Positions 51,717 through 60,407 of a stretch of DNA of 64,000 nucleotides are shown one piece after another (within the stretch, counting starts at the first letter, position 1; each line of letters opens with the position of its first letter). The notes beneath the pieces were generated by a model that had not been told where the DNA came from, did not search any database, and saw nothing but the letters and a program-made list of their open reading frames with translations. The DNA is taken from NCBI RefSeq assembly GCF_004519315.1, contig NZ_SOZE01000002.1, positions 186,001 through 250,000 on the forward strand, read 5' to 3'. The position numbers and the translations under genes are program-made. Source of the stretch: Mucilaginibacter psychrotolerans (GTDB taxonomy: Bacteria > Bacteroidota > Bacteroidia > Sphingobacteriales > Sphingobacteriaceae).

Positions 51717-51805
51717 TGATGGCCAGTTTTAAAAGCAAAATTAAGCATAAATAAAATTATGGATTTAACGGGGATATAAACCAATCGATTATATGACCAG
51801 GTGGT

Positions 51806-52684
51806 GATTGAGTTAACACGAATTAAAGAGAATTAAAAACGAAAGTAGCCGGGTAAATTGAGTGAACACGAATTTCACGAATTAAAGAGAATTAAAAACG
51901 AATGCAGCCGGGTAAATTGAGTGAACACGAATTTCACGAATTAAAGAGAATTTATAACGAATGCAGCCGGGTAAATTGAGTGAACACGAATTTCACGAAT
52001 TAAAGAGAATTAAAAACGAATGCAGCCGGGTAAATTGAGTGAACACGAATTTCACGAATTAAAGAGAATTTATAACAAATGCAGCCGGGTAAATTGAGTG
52101 AACACGAATTCCACGAATTGAAGAGAATTTATAACGAATGCAGCCGGGTAAATTGAGTGAACACGAATTCCACGAATTGAAGAGAATTTAAAACGAAGGT
52201 AGCCGGGTAAATTGAGTGAACACTAATTCCACGAATTAAATAGAATTAAAAACGAATGCAGCCGGGTAAACTGAGTGAACATGAATTGCACGAATTAAAG
52301 AAAATTTAAAACGAATGCAGCCGGGTAAATTGAGTGAACACGAATTCCACGAATTAAAGAGAATTTAAAACGAAGGTAGCCGGGTAAATTGAGTGAACAC
52401 TAATTCCACGAATTAAATAGAATTAAAAACGAATGCAGCCGGGTAAACTGAGTGAACATGAATTGCACGAATTAAAGAAAATTTAAAACGAATGCAGCCG
52501 GGTAAATTGAGTGAACACGAATTCCACGAATTAAAGAGAATTTAAAACGAATAGCATACAATTATTTTAACCATCATATTATCTTAATTATTTGATTTTT
52601 AATTATTTATGTTTAATAATTCGTGAAATTCGCCTTAATTAGACTCAATTCGTGTTCACTCAATTCGTGTTCACTCAATTCGGT
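51806..52684. repeat. 59-bp minisatellite, 12 copies, with inverted tail copies
   Basis: From 51806 to about 52553 a unit of 59 bases is repeated twelve times after one partial copy. Each unit contains GCCGGGTAAATTGAGTGAAC and then CACGAATT..ACGAATTAAAGAGAATT. Copies 7-9 (52202-52378) recur almost exactly as copies 10-12 (52379-52553), a 177-bp higher-order duplication. At 52618-52684 partial units occur in reverse orientation (AATTCGTGAAATTCG and two copies of AATTCGTGTTCACTC), so the tail can pair with the array. There are no unique spacers, so this is not CRISPR, and 59 is not a multiple of 3, so it is not coding. The gap from 51717 to 52770 holds nothing else that I can identify. Confidence 0.9.
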
Positions 52685-52770
52685 TCGCTTTTTAACTTCT
52701 GATTAAATCGCATCGCGGTGCAAACATTTATCGGGCATATTGTTTATAACAGGCAATTAATTAACGATTT

Positions 52771-53547
52771 ATGGCAGAACAGGTATTAACCGGGTATAAA
52801 AAATGGATGGAAGACGTTGGCGAACAGGGCGTTTTCTTTAGCCGTTTTTTCCGCAATATTTTTACAGGAGGCTTCGAGTGGCAGGAGTTTGTGCGCCAAT
52901 GTTACGAAATAGGTTACAAATCATTCATGCTGGTGGGCCTCACTTCTTTTATCATGGGGCTGGTGCTCATATTGCAATTGCGCCCGGCTATGGTGGATAT
53001 GGGTGCCGAGAGCATGCTACCCAAAACGCTGGCAGTATCCTTCATCCGCGAGATGGGGCCGGTAATTACCGCTATCATCTGCGCCGGCAAAATAGCATCC
53101 AGCATTGGCGCCGAGTTGGGGAGTATGAAAGTTACCGAGCAGATAGATGCCATGGAAGTATCGGGTGCAAACCCGATGCAATACCTGGTAGTTACCCGCA
53201 TATTGGCCACGGCCATTATGGTGCCCATTTTGGCGCTAATGGGCGATGTGATAGGCCTTTTTGGCGGTTACCTGGCCCTTAACTTTACCGATGACCTAAG
53301 CTTCGCCTTATACTTCCGCAAATGCATCGCCTCGCTCGAATTTATCGATCTGTTACCCGCAATCGTAAAAACCATATTCTTCGGCTTCGCGATAGGCTTT
53401 GTAGGCTGTTACAAGGGTTTCCACTCTAATAAAGGTACCGAAAGCGTGGGGTTGGCCGCCAACTCAGCTGTGGTAACAGCCTCGCTGTGGATATTCGTGA
53501 TAGACGCCATTGCCGTACAGATAACCAGCATTTTATTTTACAGGTAA
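52771..53547 (+). CDS. mlaE: MlaE-family ABC transporter permease
   Basis: This 258-residue permease has six hydrophobic segments. The family signature is 'LTSFIMGLVLILQLRPAMVDMGAESMLPKTLAVSFIREMGPVITAIICAGKIASSIGAELGSMKVTEQIDAMEVSGANPMQYLVVTRI', which covers the conserved re-entrant core of MlaE. MlaE works with MlaF and MlaD to move phospholipids between outer and inner membrane. It starts an operon of three genes with almost no gaps; the promoter region lies between the minisatellite tail and 52770. Confidence 0.94.
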   Translation: MAEQVLTGYKKWMEDVGEQGVFFSRFFRNIFTGGFEWQEFVRQCYEIGYKSFMLVGLTSFIMGLVLILQLRPAMVDMGAESMLPKTLAVSFIREMGPVITAIICAGKIASSIGAELGSMKVTEQIDAMEVSGANPMQYLVVTRILATAIMVPILALMGDVIGLFGGYLALNFTDDLSFALYFRKCIASLEFIDLLPAIVKTIFFGFAIGFVGCYKGFHSNKGTESVGLAANSAVVTASLWIFVIDAIAVQITSILFYR

Positions 53548-53548
53548 T

Positions 53549-54331
53549 ATGGCAGAGCAGATACATAGTAATAACGTGGCAAAGCACAACCCGGATGAGG
53601 TGGTGGTAGATATTGAGCACATCTCCAAATCCTTTGGGGGTAATGAGGTGCTGCGCGATATCAACCTGCAGGTAAAACGCGGCGAGAACGTAGTGGTACT
53701 GGGAAAATCGGGCCAGGGCAAATCGGTCACCATCCAATGCATCGTAGGCCTACTGAACCCGGATGAAGGCACCGTAAAAGTGTTTGGCGATGTGGTGGCC
53801 GATATGGACGACCGCGAGCTGAAGGCTTTGCGTACCAAGGTAGGCTTCCTGTTCCAAAGCGGGGCATTGTACGACTCGATGACCGTGCGCGAGAACCTGG
53901 AATTTCCGCTTACACGCGTGTTGAAGATGCGCGACCAAGCAGAGATAGACCAGCGCGTAGAAGAGGTGCTGGATGGCGTAGGATTGCTCGACGCGGTGGA
54001 TAAAATGCCATCAGACCTCTCCGGCGGTATGCGCAAGCGCGTAGGCCTGGCCCGTACCATGATCGTTAAGCCCGAAATAATGCTTTATGATGAACCCACA
54101 ACGGGGCTGGATCCCATTACTTCGCGCGAGATCAGTGAGCTGATACTCAACATGCAAAAGAAATACAAAACATCATCAATCATCATTACCCACGATATGG
54201 AGTGCGCCAAAATAACCGGCGACCGCGTAGTCATCATGAATGATGGAAGATATATAGCCGAGGGCTCTTTCGACGAGCTGCAAAACTCGGATAACGAACT
54301 GGTAAGGTCATTTTTTAACGAAACAACATGA
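53549..54331 (+). CDS. mlaF: MlaF-like ABC transporter ATP-binding protein
   Basis: This 260-residue ATPase has Walker A 'VVLGKSGQGKSVTIQCI' (GxSGxGKS), the Q-loop 'LFQSGALYDSMTVRENLEFPL', the signature 'DLSGGMRKRVGLARTM' (LSGG), Walker B 'IMLYDEPTTGLDPITSREIS' and H-switch 'IITHDMECAKI'. The 'SGALYDSMTVRENL' element is characteristic of MlaF rather than of other ABC families. The start is one base after the mlaE stop, and its stop overlaps the mlaD start by 4 bases. Confidence 0.95.
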   Translation: MAEQIHSNNVAKHNPDEVVVDIEHISKSFGGNEVLRDINLQVKRGENVVVLGKSGQGKSVTIQCIVGLLNPDEGTVKVFGDVVADMDDRELKALRTKVGFLFQSGALYDSMTVRENLEFPLTRVLKMRDQAEIDQRVEEVLDGVGLLDAVDKMPSDLSGGMRKRVGLARTMIVKPEIMLYDEPTTGLDPITSREISELILNMQKKYKTSSIIITHDMECAKITGDRVVIMNDGRYIAEGSFDELQNSDNELVRSFFNETT

Positions 54332-55104
54332 AAACCACAGCATCACAAAAAATAAAAATAGGCGTATTCACGATCATAGGCTTCGTTATACTGCTTTTGG
54401 CGGTATTCTTCATCGGCAACCAAAAAAGCCTCTTTAATTCTACCTTTAGGGTGTACGGCACCTTTAAAAACGTAAACGGCCTTACTGTAGGTAACAATGT
54501 TCGCTTCGCGGGTATCAACGTGGGCGTAGTAGAGGGCATCAACATCACAACCGACAGTTCGGTAAGGGTAGATCTTAGTTTGAATAAATCGGTGAAGAAA
54601 TTCATCAAGAAAGACTCTAAAATGAGCATCGGCAGCGATGGGCTAATGGGGGACAAGCTGATTGTGATAGCGCCCGGAGGCATCACCAGCACAGAAGAGG
54701 TTAGCGACGATAACGAACTGAACGCTGTTAACCCCATGGATGTAGACAGGATTTTCAACAAGCTTGCCCGGGTAGCCGATAACGCCGAAGTGCTGACCAG
54801 CAACCTGGCCGATATCGTAGCTAAAGTAAACAACGGCAAGGGTAGCATTGGCCGCCTGCTCAACAACGATAAAATTGCCCGCGACCTGGAGGGTACCGTG
54901 CGCCAGGCCCAAACCACCATGAAAGGGGTACACGCCACCACCGCTACCCTCAACGAAGACCTGAAGGCCGCTCAGGGCAATTTCCTGCTGAGAGGTTTTT
55001 TCAAGAAAAAAGAGAAAGCCCTGAAGGCAAAACAAGACTCGATAAAGAAGGCGCAGGAAGCGATTTTAAATGCAAAGAAAAAAGCAGCAGCAAAACAGGA
55101 TTAA
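54328..55104 (+). CDS. mlaD: MCE-domain lipid-binding protein MlaD
   Basis: This 258-residue protein has one N-terminal membrane helix (residues 8-28, 'KIGVFTIIGFVILLLAVFFI'). An MCE domain follows ('FRVYGTFKNVNGLTVGNNVRFAGINVGVVEGINI', 'KMSIGSDGLMGDKLIVIAPG'), then a charged helical tail with 'GSIGRLLNNDKIARDLEGTVRQAQ' and a Lys-rich C-terminus. MCE proteins bind lipid in the periplasm as hexamers. The order MlaE-MlaF-MlaD is conserved. A bidirectional terminator follows at 55163. Confidence 0.93.
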   Translation: MKTTASQKIKIGVFTIIGFVILLLAVFFIGNQKSLFNSTFRVYGTFKNVNGLTVGNNVRFAGINVGVVEGINITTDSSVRVDLSLNKSVKKFIKKDSKMSIGSDGLMGDKLIVIAPGGITSTEEVSDDNELNAVNPMDVDRIFNKLARVADNAEVLTSNLADIVAKVNNGKGSIGRLLNNDKIARDLEGTVRQAQTTMKGVHATTATLNEDLKAAQGNFLLRGFFKKKEKALKAKQDSIKKAQEAILNAKKKAAAKQD

Positions 55105-55162
55105 CGCCCGGTTTTTCAAAGAAATCCACAGATTTTTAAAGATTTTCACGGGTTTTCTGTCA

Positions 55163-55197
55163 ACAAAAAAGGAGGCAAATTTTGCCTCCTTTTTTGT
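55163..55197. terminator. Bidirectional terminator after mlaD
   Basis: ACAAAAAAGGAGGCAAA pairs with TTTGCCTCCTTTTTTGT over 17 bp, with A and T runs on both sides. It serves mlaD and the convergent glutathione peroxidase gene. Confidence 0.9.
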
Positions 55198-55217
55198 ATA
55201 GTAAATCGTTTTAAGAA

Positions 55218-55733
55218 TTATAAAGCGCTGGTAATCTTAGGATCTAAAGGTGTAACACCCGAGCGGTAGCGGTGAATCAGCTTGCCATTCTCGTCGATCA
55301 AAAATTTCTCGAAATTCCATTTGATATCACCTTTAAAATCGGGGTTATCAGCAGTGGTAAGGTATTGAAACAAGGGGTCGATATCCAAACCTAAAACGCT
55401 CACCTTGCCGCTCATCGGGAAAGTAACTGCAAAGTTATCGTGGCAAAACGCCTTGATATCCTGGTTGGTACCGGGTTCCTGACCACCAAAGTTGTTTGCC
55501 GGGAAGCCAACTACTACCAATTTGTCTTTGTACTGGTCGGCAAGTTTCTGTAATTCAGTGTATTGCGGGGTGTAGCCGCATTTTGAAGCGGTGTTTACAA
55601 TAAGCACTTTTTTGCCTTTGTACTTAGCCAGCGAGAAATTTTTCCCATCGATGGATTTTAGTTTAAAATCATAAACAGAAGAGGGAGCCGACGTTACAAA
55701 CATCAGCGCAAGTATTAATGCAAGAGTTTTCAT
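55218..55733 (-). CDS. Glutathione peroxidase-like protein
   Basis: This 171-residue protein has a signal peptide (1-17, 'LALILALMFVTSAPSS'). The body is a thiol peroxidase of the GPx type: the catalytic Cys in 'LIVNTASKCGYTPQYTELQ' (NTASxCGxT), 'VVVGFPANNFGGQEPG' with its Gln and 'IKWNFEKFLIDENGKLIHRY', which holds the Trp of the tetrad. Because of the signal peptide it acts outside the cytoplasm, which is less usual. It probably reduces peroxides with a thioredoxin-like partner. It is monocistronic, ending at the shared terminator. Confidence 0.92.
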   Translation of the reverse strand: MKTLALILALMFVTSAPSSVYDFKLKSIDGKNFSLAKYKGKKVLIVNTASKCGYTPQYTELQKLADQYKDKLVVVGFPANNFGGQEPGTNQDIKAFCHDNFAVTFPMSGKVSVLGLDIDPLFQYLTTADNPDFKGDIKWNFEKFLIDENGKLIHRYRSGVTPLDPKITSAL

Positions 55734-55777
55734 TGGTTAAAAAATTGGATATGACTAATTTACAGGTAAAAATAGCA

Positions 55778-56203
55778 TTAAAAGGTACGTGTACCCAAAT
55801 ATTGGTCTTCTTTTAATGTCATTTTTTTCTTGTCGGCGGCAGATTTATCCTTGTAACCCAATAAGTGCAAGGCACCGTGTATCATAACCCGGTGTAGCTC
55901 CTGTGTTTCGGTTACAGAGAATTTGGCTGCGTTCTCCTTTATCCGCTCCACCGAGATAAAGATGTCTCCCACAATGATGCCTTCTTCTTCAGCGTTATCG
56001 AAGGTGATGATATCGGTGTAGGTATCATGATCCAGGTATTGCTGGTTTATTTGCAGCAGATACTCGTCTGAACAAAATATATAAGTGAGTTCATCAAGCT
56101 TATATCCCTCTGCTACAATGGTTTCCGTAATCCATTTGCGTACAGCGCTCTTGTTTTTTAGCTTATAGCTGATACCCTCTTCAAAGAAATTTATAGTAGG
56201 CAT
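55778..56203 (-). CDS. ybeY: Endoribonuclease YbeY
   Basis: YbeY is a zinc-dependent RNase for ribosome quality control and 16S 3' maturation. The 141 residues include 'FCSDEYLLQINQQYLDHDTYTDIITFD', 'GDIFISVERIKENAAKF' and the metal motif 'HRVMIHGALHLLGYKDKSAADKKKM'. The third ligand of the classical HxxxHxxxxxH motif is replaced by Asp ('GYKD' rather than 'GYDH'), which I recall as typical of Bacteroidota YbeY. The start overlaps the upstream stop as TAATG. Neighbours are a histidine-kinase-like ATPase and DUF4175. Confidence 0.94.
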   Translation of the reverse strand: MPTINFFEEGISYKLKNKSAVRKWITETIVAEGYKLDELTYIFCSDEYLLQINQQYLDHDTYTDIITFDNAEEEGIIVGDIFISVERIKENAAKFSVTETQELHRVMIHGALHLLGYKDKSAADKKKMTLKEDQYLGTRTF

Positions 56204-56625
56204 TATATTTTAAAGTGTAGTTCTACCTCGTTGCCTTTGGCGTTGAATATGCATTGATCGGCCAGGTGTTTCAGGATGAATACGCCGCGACCGGTAAGTT
56301 CTTCGAGCCTTTCGGGCGCTGTAGGATCGGCCAGGTTGTTATAATCGAACCCGTCGCCCTGGTCGGTAATTGTCCATATTACGCGTTTTGGTTCTACGTC
56401 GGCATTTACGATAACAGTTTTGCTTTCATCCAGCTTGTTGCCATGCACAATAGCATTCACCACGGCCTCGTTCAAACAGGTCATCATGTTGGCAAAGGTA
56501 TCGTCGCTAACGCGGTATTTATCAGCAATTTCCTCTATCAAAGCCTCCAGCAGCGTTATGCTTTCGTACTTTGATGGTAGCTGCAGTGTATATAATTGCC
56601 CCGCCTGAACGTTTGGCTGCTCCAT
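56203..56625 (-). CDS. RsbW-like ATP-binding (HATPase_c) regulatory protein
   Basis: The ATG at 56625 lies one base after the DUF4175 stop, which supports this start over an alternative at 56637. The 140 residues contain the GHKL ATPase boxes: 'MTCLNEAVVNAIVHGNKLD' (N box), 'TITDQGDGFDYNNL' (G1) and 'GRGVFILKHLADQ' (G2). There is no sensor or dimerisation domain, as in anti-sigma factor RsbW. Its partner (anti-anti-sigma or sigma factor) is not adjacent. It is the middle gene of the ybeY/DUF4175 cluster and overlaps ybeY by one base. Confidence 0.88.
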   Translation of the reverse strand: MEQPNVQAGQLYTLQLPSKYESITLLEALIEEIADKYRVSDDTFANMMTCLNEAVVNAIVHGNKLDESKTVIVNADVEPKRVIWTITDQGDGFDYNNLADPTAPERLEELTGRGVFILKHLADQCIFNAKGNEVELHFKI

Positions 56626-56626
56626 G

Positions 56627-59600
56627 TCATTTAGCATTAAGTTGATCAAAGTATAGTTTAATTTTTTGCCTGTAATACAAATTTAGTGCCGATGGAACGG
56701 TTTTCAGCTGCTCTGTTTGCTTTGTTTTTATGCGCTCGTAATCCTGTAGAGCTTTTATGTATCCTGGGGGCATGTCAATAGCGGTCCGGGCCTCTCTTTT
56801 TGGGTCCTGATCGCGTTGCTGTTCTGCTTTATCTGCCTCCAGTAGGCGTGTTTGTATTTGTTGCTGCCTCTTTAATGCTTCATCGGTAATTCTCCTGTTT
56901 ACGAGATCGTTCTCAGTTTGTTCCATTTGTTTTGCAATTTTATCTAAATTGCCCAATTTACCATTACCATCTTTATTATTTTGTTGATTTAGCTGCTGCA
57001 GGCTTTGCCTGATGAACTGCTGTTCGCGCGCCATGCGGGCTAGTTGCTCGCTCATACCCGGCCCTTGCCCTTGTCCTTTTTTGCCTTGTTGCTGGCCCTG
57101 CTGCTGCATCTGGTCGCGAGCTTTTTGCATATTTTGGTTAAGCTGTTGCTGCATTTTGCTGAGCTGTGATAAGGATGGCTGTCCGCTTTTTCCCTTGCCG
57201 CCTTTGTTCATCTGCTTCTGTAGCTGATCAAGCGCTTCACTAAGCAACAGTGCCAGGTTGTTCATAGATGTCATGGCGAATTGCTGGCTGCGTATAGCCT
57301 CGGCGGTGCGGCGGTCGCCTAGTTTTTCCAGAGCCTGGTCTATCATCGAATTAATAGCTGTAACCTCCTTATTCACTGTAGATTGTATCTGCGGTACACG
57401 TTTGCTGATGGCGTATAGGCTATCCTCGGCAGTTTTCAGGTTATCTCTGATGTCTTTTTGGCTTTGCGCCAGTTTGGTGTAGTTTGGGTCGGAAGGACTC
57501 ATGCCTCTGAACTGCTGCATCAGCTTCTCCTGCCCAAAGGAGCTGTTCACTAATGATTTAAGCAACTCCCGTAGTTGACGGGCATCTACCGCATTCTGGC
57601 TGTCCTGGCCTTCCTCCTCCTCCTGCTGCATTTTTTTGGCCAGGTTTTGCATTTGTCGCGCTGCGGATTGCTGCGCTTTGGCGGCTTGCTTACGATTGTT
57701 CTTTTTTAGGTTTTCGCTGCCCTGGCCCATCTGCTCATCTATCGATTTCTTCTCTTCCTCCGGGTTATCATAGTTTTCTTTTTTGCCGTTGGCATCGTTG
57801 GTTTTCTGCAAATCGTCAAGGGCTTTCTTTATTTGCTGAAACTGCTGATTCAGTTTCTCCTGCTTCTGCAGGTTTTGCTGTATTATGCTCTCATTCTGTG
57901 CTTTATCTGCAAGGCCTTGCTGCTCTTTGGATAAATCTTCCAACTGGTTAATCACCGTGTTCAGCTTCTGTTCAAAATCAAGTTTTTTATACAGGTCCAG
58001 CATCCTGTCCAGCTCTTTCTTCAGCGATTTATTGTCCTGCTGCATTTTGCCCAACTCGTCGCGGGTAGAATCCTTCTGATCCTCGTTAAGTAGTTGCTGC
58101 AACTTCTCCAGCATATCGCGGGTTTTATCGTCGAGCACGTTATTGAACAGGTCTTCTATCTGTTTTTGTTTTTCCAGCAGTTCGTTGGTTTGCTTGAGGC
58201 CCTCTTTGCGGTTATAAAGGTTCTTCTTGTTGTCGGCTTGTATATCTTTCAGCAACTGTTCCAGGTCCTTCCTTTTTTGCAGCAATTGCTCCACCTGTTT
58301 TTTATCGTCGAAGCTGAGCGTGTTCTTATCCAGCAAAGCCTGGTTCAGTTTCTGCGCGTCTTTCTCTATCTGCATGGCCAGTTTTGCAGCCGATGCCATT
58401 TTATCCTTAAGCGCCTGCGAGCCGGCATCCAATTGCTCTGCCAGTGCGGCAGCATCGGGAACGGATAGAACGCGCTCAGGCGAGCGGGTACTTTTTGGGC
58501 CGTTAACCCCATCATTATCTGTTACTTCAAAGTAATAGGTAACCTGGTCACTGGGTTTTATACCTGCGGTTTTCAAATCCCAGAAATAGAAAAAGCCGCT
58601 TTGCATTGCAGATAAATCGGCTTTAACCGCTTTTGTGAACGATTTTTCTGTACCTTTTTCGCCTATTTTATAATGGAAGGCGAGCAAGGAGAACCCGTGA
58701 TCGTCCTGTATCTTCCCGTTGAAATAAATCGCTTTGAGGCTAACGCTGTCCGGTTTTTCTTGTACCACTATCGCTGGCGCTTCATCGGCCACCACGCTGA
58801 TGCGGTACCCGGCCGAATCGCTGTGCGTAACCGTTTGGTTAAGCGGGCTTACTGCGTAGGTAGCGTTTTGGAGAATACGTTCGCGATGCTGGAAAACACC
58901 CGGCGCCGATTGCGGGATGTTAATGGCTGCATTATTGAGTTTGAACAGTAGCTGTGTGGCATTTTGCGTGTGGAAAGCCCAATTTATTACGGTGCCAGCG
59001 GGCAGGGTAAGGTCGCCGGCGTTGGGGATAGTTTCGTTCTTCTTGTGCAGATAGGCCGGGTAGCTCAGCTCCGCATCGAAATGGAGCAAAACTGGTTTAA
59101 GACTTACGGTTATATTATAAATCGCTGATTTAAAACCGTTGCCTGATAAGCGGAATGATGTGCTCTGCTGCAAATTGCTGAAAAGGTAATGAAAACGGCT
59201 GATGTTCTCTTTATCCAGCTTAAAAGTGTTGCTGGCAGTTTCTATATAAACATCGGCAGGGAGCTTATCGCCGGATAGTTTTAGCTCTAGCTTAAAATCT
59301 TTGCCTTGTATAGCCGAGAGACTTTTATTCGTCACCTCGAATCGAAAGGGGGCAACCGGCGCAAAATATTCGTTGTGTCGGATGAGCCTTTTAGTGCTCT
59401 CTGTAAGTATGGATGGCGCCGCGAAAGCGATAATGCAAATAATAGCAGCCGGCGGGATTACATATTTAAGGTACTTATTGTTCTCGCGGATGTTTACTGC
59501 CGATGGGAAGCTAACCGGCTTCAGCGTTTCTATCTTTTGGTTGATGCTGGCTTCTATCAGGTCGCGGTGTTCGGCGTTTTCCAGGGCCTGTTTCTTTAGC

Positions 59601-59947
59601 TGTAGGGTATTCAGTAGCTTATCGTTTACATCGTTGAAATGCTTACCTATAATTTCGGCAGCCTGCTGGTGTGTAAGCGTTTTGCCCAATTGCAGGCGGG
59701 CAAGCAAGGGCGGCAGTACCAGCCAACACGCCAGCGACAGGTTGAGTATGATGAAAAAGTAGAATAATATGGTGCGTAGGGTAGTGCTGAAGTTTCCGAA
59801 ATATTCGCCCAGCGCAATAACCACATAAGCAGAAAACAGGCCCGCGCCCAAAAATATCAGCCCGCGTAGCAGGTTGTTATAATGGTATTTACGGATGAAC
59901 GTGTTGATTTTATCAATCAGCACGCCGTAGTTCTCGTCGGGGGTCAT
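56627..59947 (-). CDS. Giant DUF4175 membrane protein with long coiled coil
   Basis: This 1106-residue protein has two membrane segments near the N-terminus ('LLRGLIFLGAGLFSAYVVIALGEYF' and 'LFYFFIILNLSLACWLVLPPLL') and a third at about 150-175. A large periplasmic part with Ig-like beta domains follows, and then more than 500 residues of Gln-, Lys- and Glu-rich coiled coil ('QLLNEDQKDSTRDELGKMQQDNKSLKKELDRML'). The order fits the DUF4175 family. Function is unknown. Together with ybeY and the RsbW-like gene it forms a compact minus-strand cluster. Confidence 0.85.
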   Translation of the reverse strand: MTPDENYGVLIDKINTFIRKYHYNNLLRGLIFLGAGLFSAYVVIALGEYFGNFSTTLRTILFYFFIILNLSLACWLVLPPLLARLQLGKTLTHQQAAEIIGKHFNDVNDKLLNTLQLKKQALENAEHRDLIEASINQKIETLKPVSFPSAVNIRENNKYLKYVIPPAAIICIIAFAAPSILTESTKRLIRHNEYFAPVAPFRFEVTNKSLSAIQGKDFKLELKLSGDKLPADVYIETASNTFKLDKENISRFHYLFSNLQQSTSFRLSGNGFKSAIYNITVSLKPVLLHFDAELSYPAYLHKKNETIPNAGDLTLPAGTVINWAFHTQNATQLLFKLNNAAINIPQSAPGVFQHRERILQNATYAVSPLNQTVTHSDSAGYRISVVADEAPAIVVQEKPDSVSLKAIYFNGKIQDDHGFSLLAFHYKIGEKGTEKSFTKAVKADLSAMQSGFFYFWDLKTAGIKPSDQVTYYFEVTDNDGVNGPKSTRSPERVLSVPDAAALAEQLDAGSQALKDKMASAAKLAMQIEKDAQKLNQALLDKNTLSFDDKKQVEQLLQKRKDLEQLLKDIQADNKKNLYNRKEGLKQTNELLEKQKQIEDLFNNVLDDKTRDMLEKLQQLLNEDQKDSTRDELGKMQQDNKSLKKELDRMLDLYKKLDFEQKLNTVINQLEDLSKEQQGLADKAQNESIIQQNLQKQEKLNQQFQQIKKALDDLQKTNDANGKKENYDNPEEEKKSIDEQMGQGSENLKKNNRKQAAKAQQSAARQMQNLAKKMQQEEEEGQDSQNAVDARQLRELLKSLVNSSFGQEKLMQQFRGMSPSDPNYTKLAQSQKDIRDNLKTAEDSLYAISKRVPQIQSTVNKEVTAINSMIDQALEKLGDRRTAEAIRSQQFAMTSMNNLALLLSEALDQLQKQMNKGGKGKSGQPSLSQLSKMQQQLNQNMQKARDQMQQQGQQQGKKGQGQGPGMSEQLARMAREQQFIRQSLQQLNQQNNKDGNGKLGNLDKIAKQMEQTENDLVNRRITDEALKRQQQIQTRLLEADKAEQQRDQDPKREARTAIDMPPGYIKALQDYERIKTKQTEQLKTVPSALNLYYRQKIKLYFDQLNAK

Positions 59948-60065
59948 GTTACTATAGGCCTTATGCAGAATAAACGAAAATAGTAGTTTAATTAATATGA
60001 AACACAGTTTTTTTGTGAGAATAGCAATACCTGATTATATTTGCATCCCAATTAAAGGAATTGTT

Positions 60066-60139
60066 CGGGATGTAGCGTAGCCCGGTATCGCGCCAGCATG
60101 GGGTGCTGGAGGTCGGAAGTTCGAATCTTCTCATCCCGA
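60066..60139 (+). tRNA. tRNA-Pro (GGG)
   Basis: The acceptor stem CGGGATG pairs with CATCCCG, discriminator A. The D arm (TAGCGTAGCCCGGTATCGCG), the anticodon arm CCAGC-ATGGGGT-GCTGG (anticodon GGG) and the T arm with AGTTCGAATCTT are complete. CCA is not encoded. Length is 74 nt, and an intrinsic terminator follows. Confidence 0.97.
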
Positions 60140-60142
60140 CTT

Positions 60143-60187
60143 TAAAAAAAAGGACTTATGATTGAAAAATCTAAGTCCTTTTTTATT
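60143..60187 (+). terminator. Terminator of tRNA-Pro
   Basis: AAAAAAAGGACTTA (60144-60157) pairs with TAAGTCCTTTTTT (60172-60184), with a T-rich tail. The stem starts 4 bases after the tRNA 3' end. Nothing else was seen in the 220 bases before the next gene. Confidence 0.85.
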
Positions 60188-60407
60188 TTGGTGTATTCTG
60201 GGTCTAAAAGCTTCCTCGTGTTTTAGTTTTTTTATTGCTAAAGAGAAGATTACATAACCTTCCTGAAGTTCGGAAAAGGATTGGGGATAGATAAGAAATT
60301 CGCTACGCAAGTAATCTCATATGGGTTAAAGCGAATGTAATTGATTCTATATAGAATTATGACGAGATATGCGAGGCATATTAACCTTCGGGCATAGATT
60401 TTAAACT

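Noticed and set aside
51806..52560. Repeat array as a CRISPR
   Set aside because: The 59-bp units are contiguous and contain no unique spacers; no cas genes are near. It is a minisatellite.
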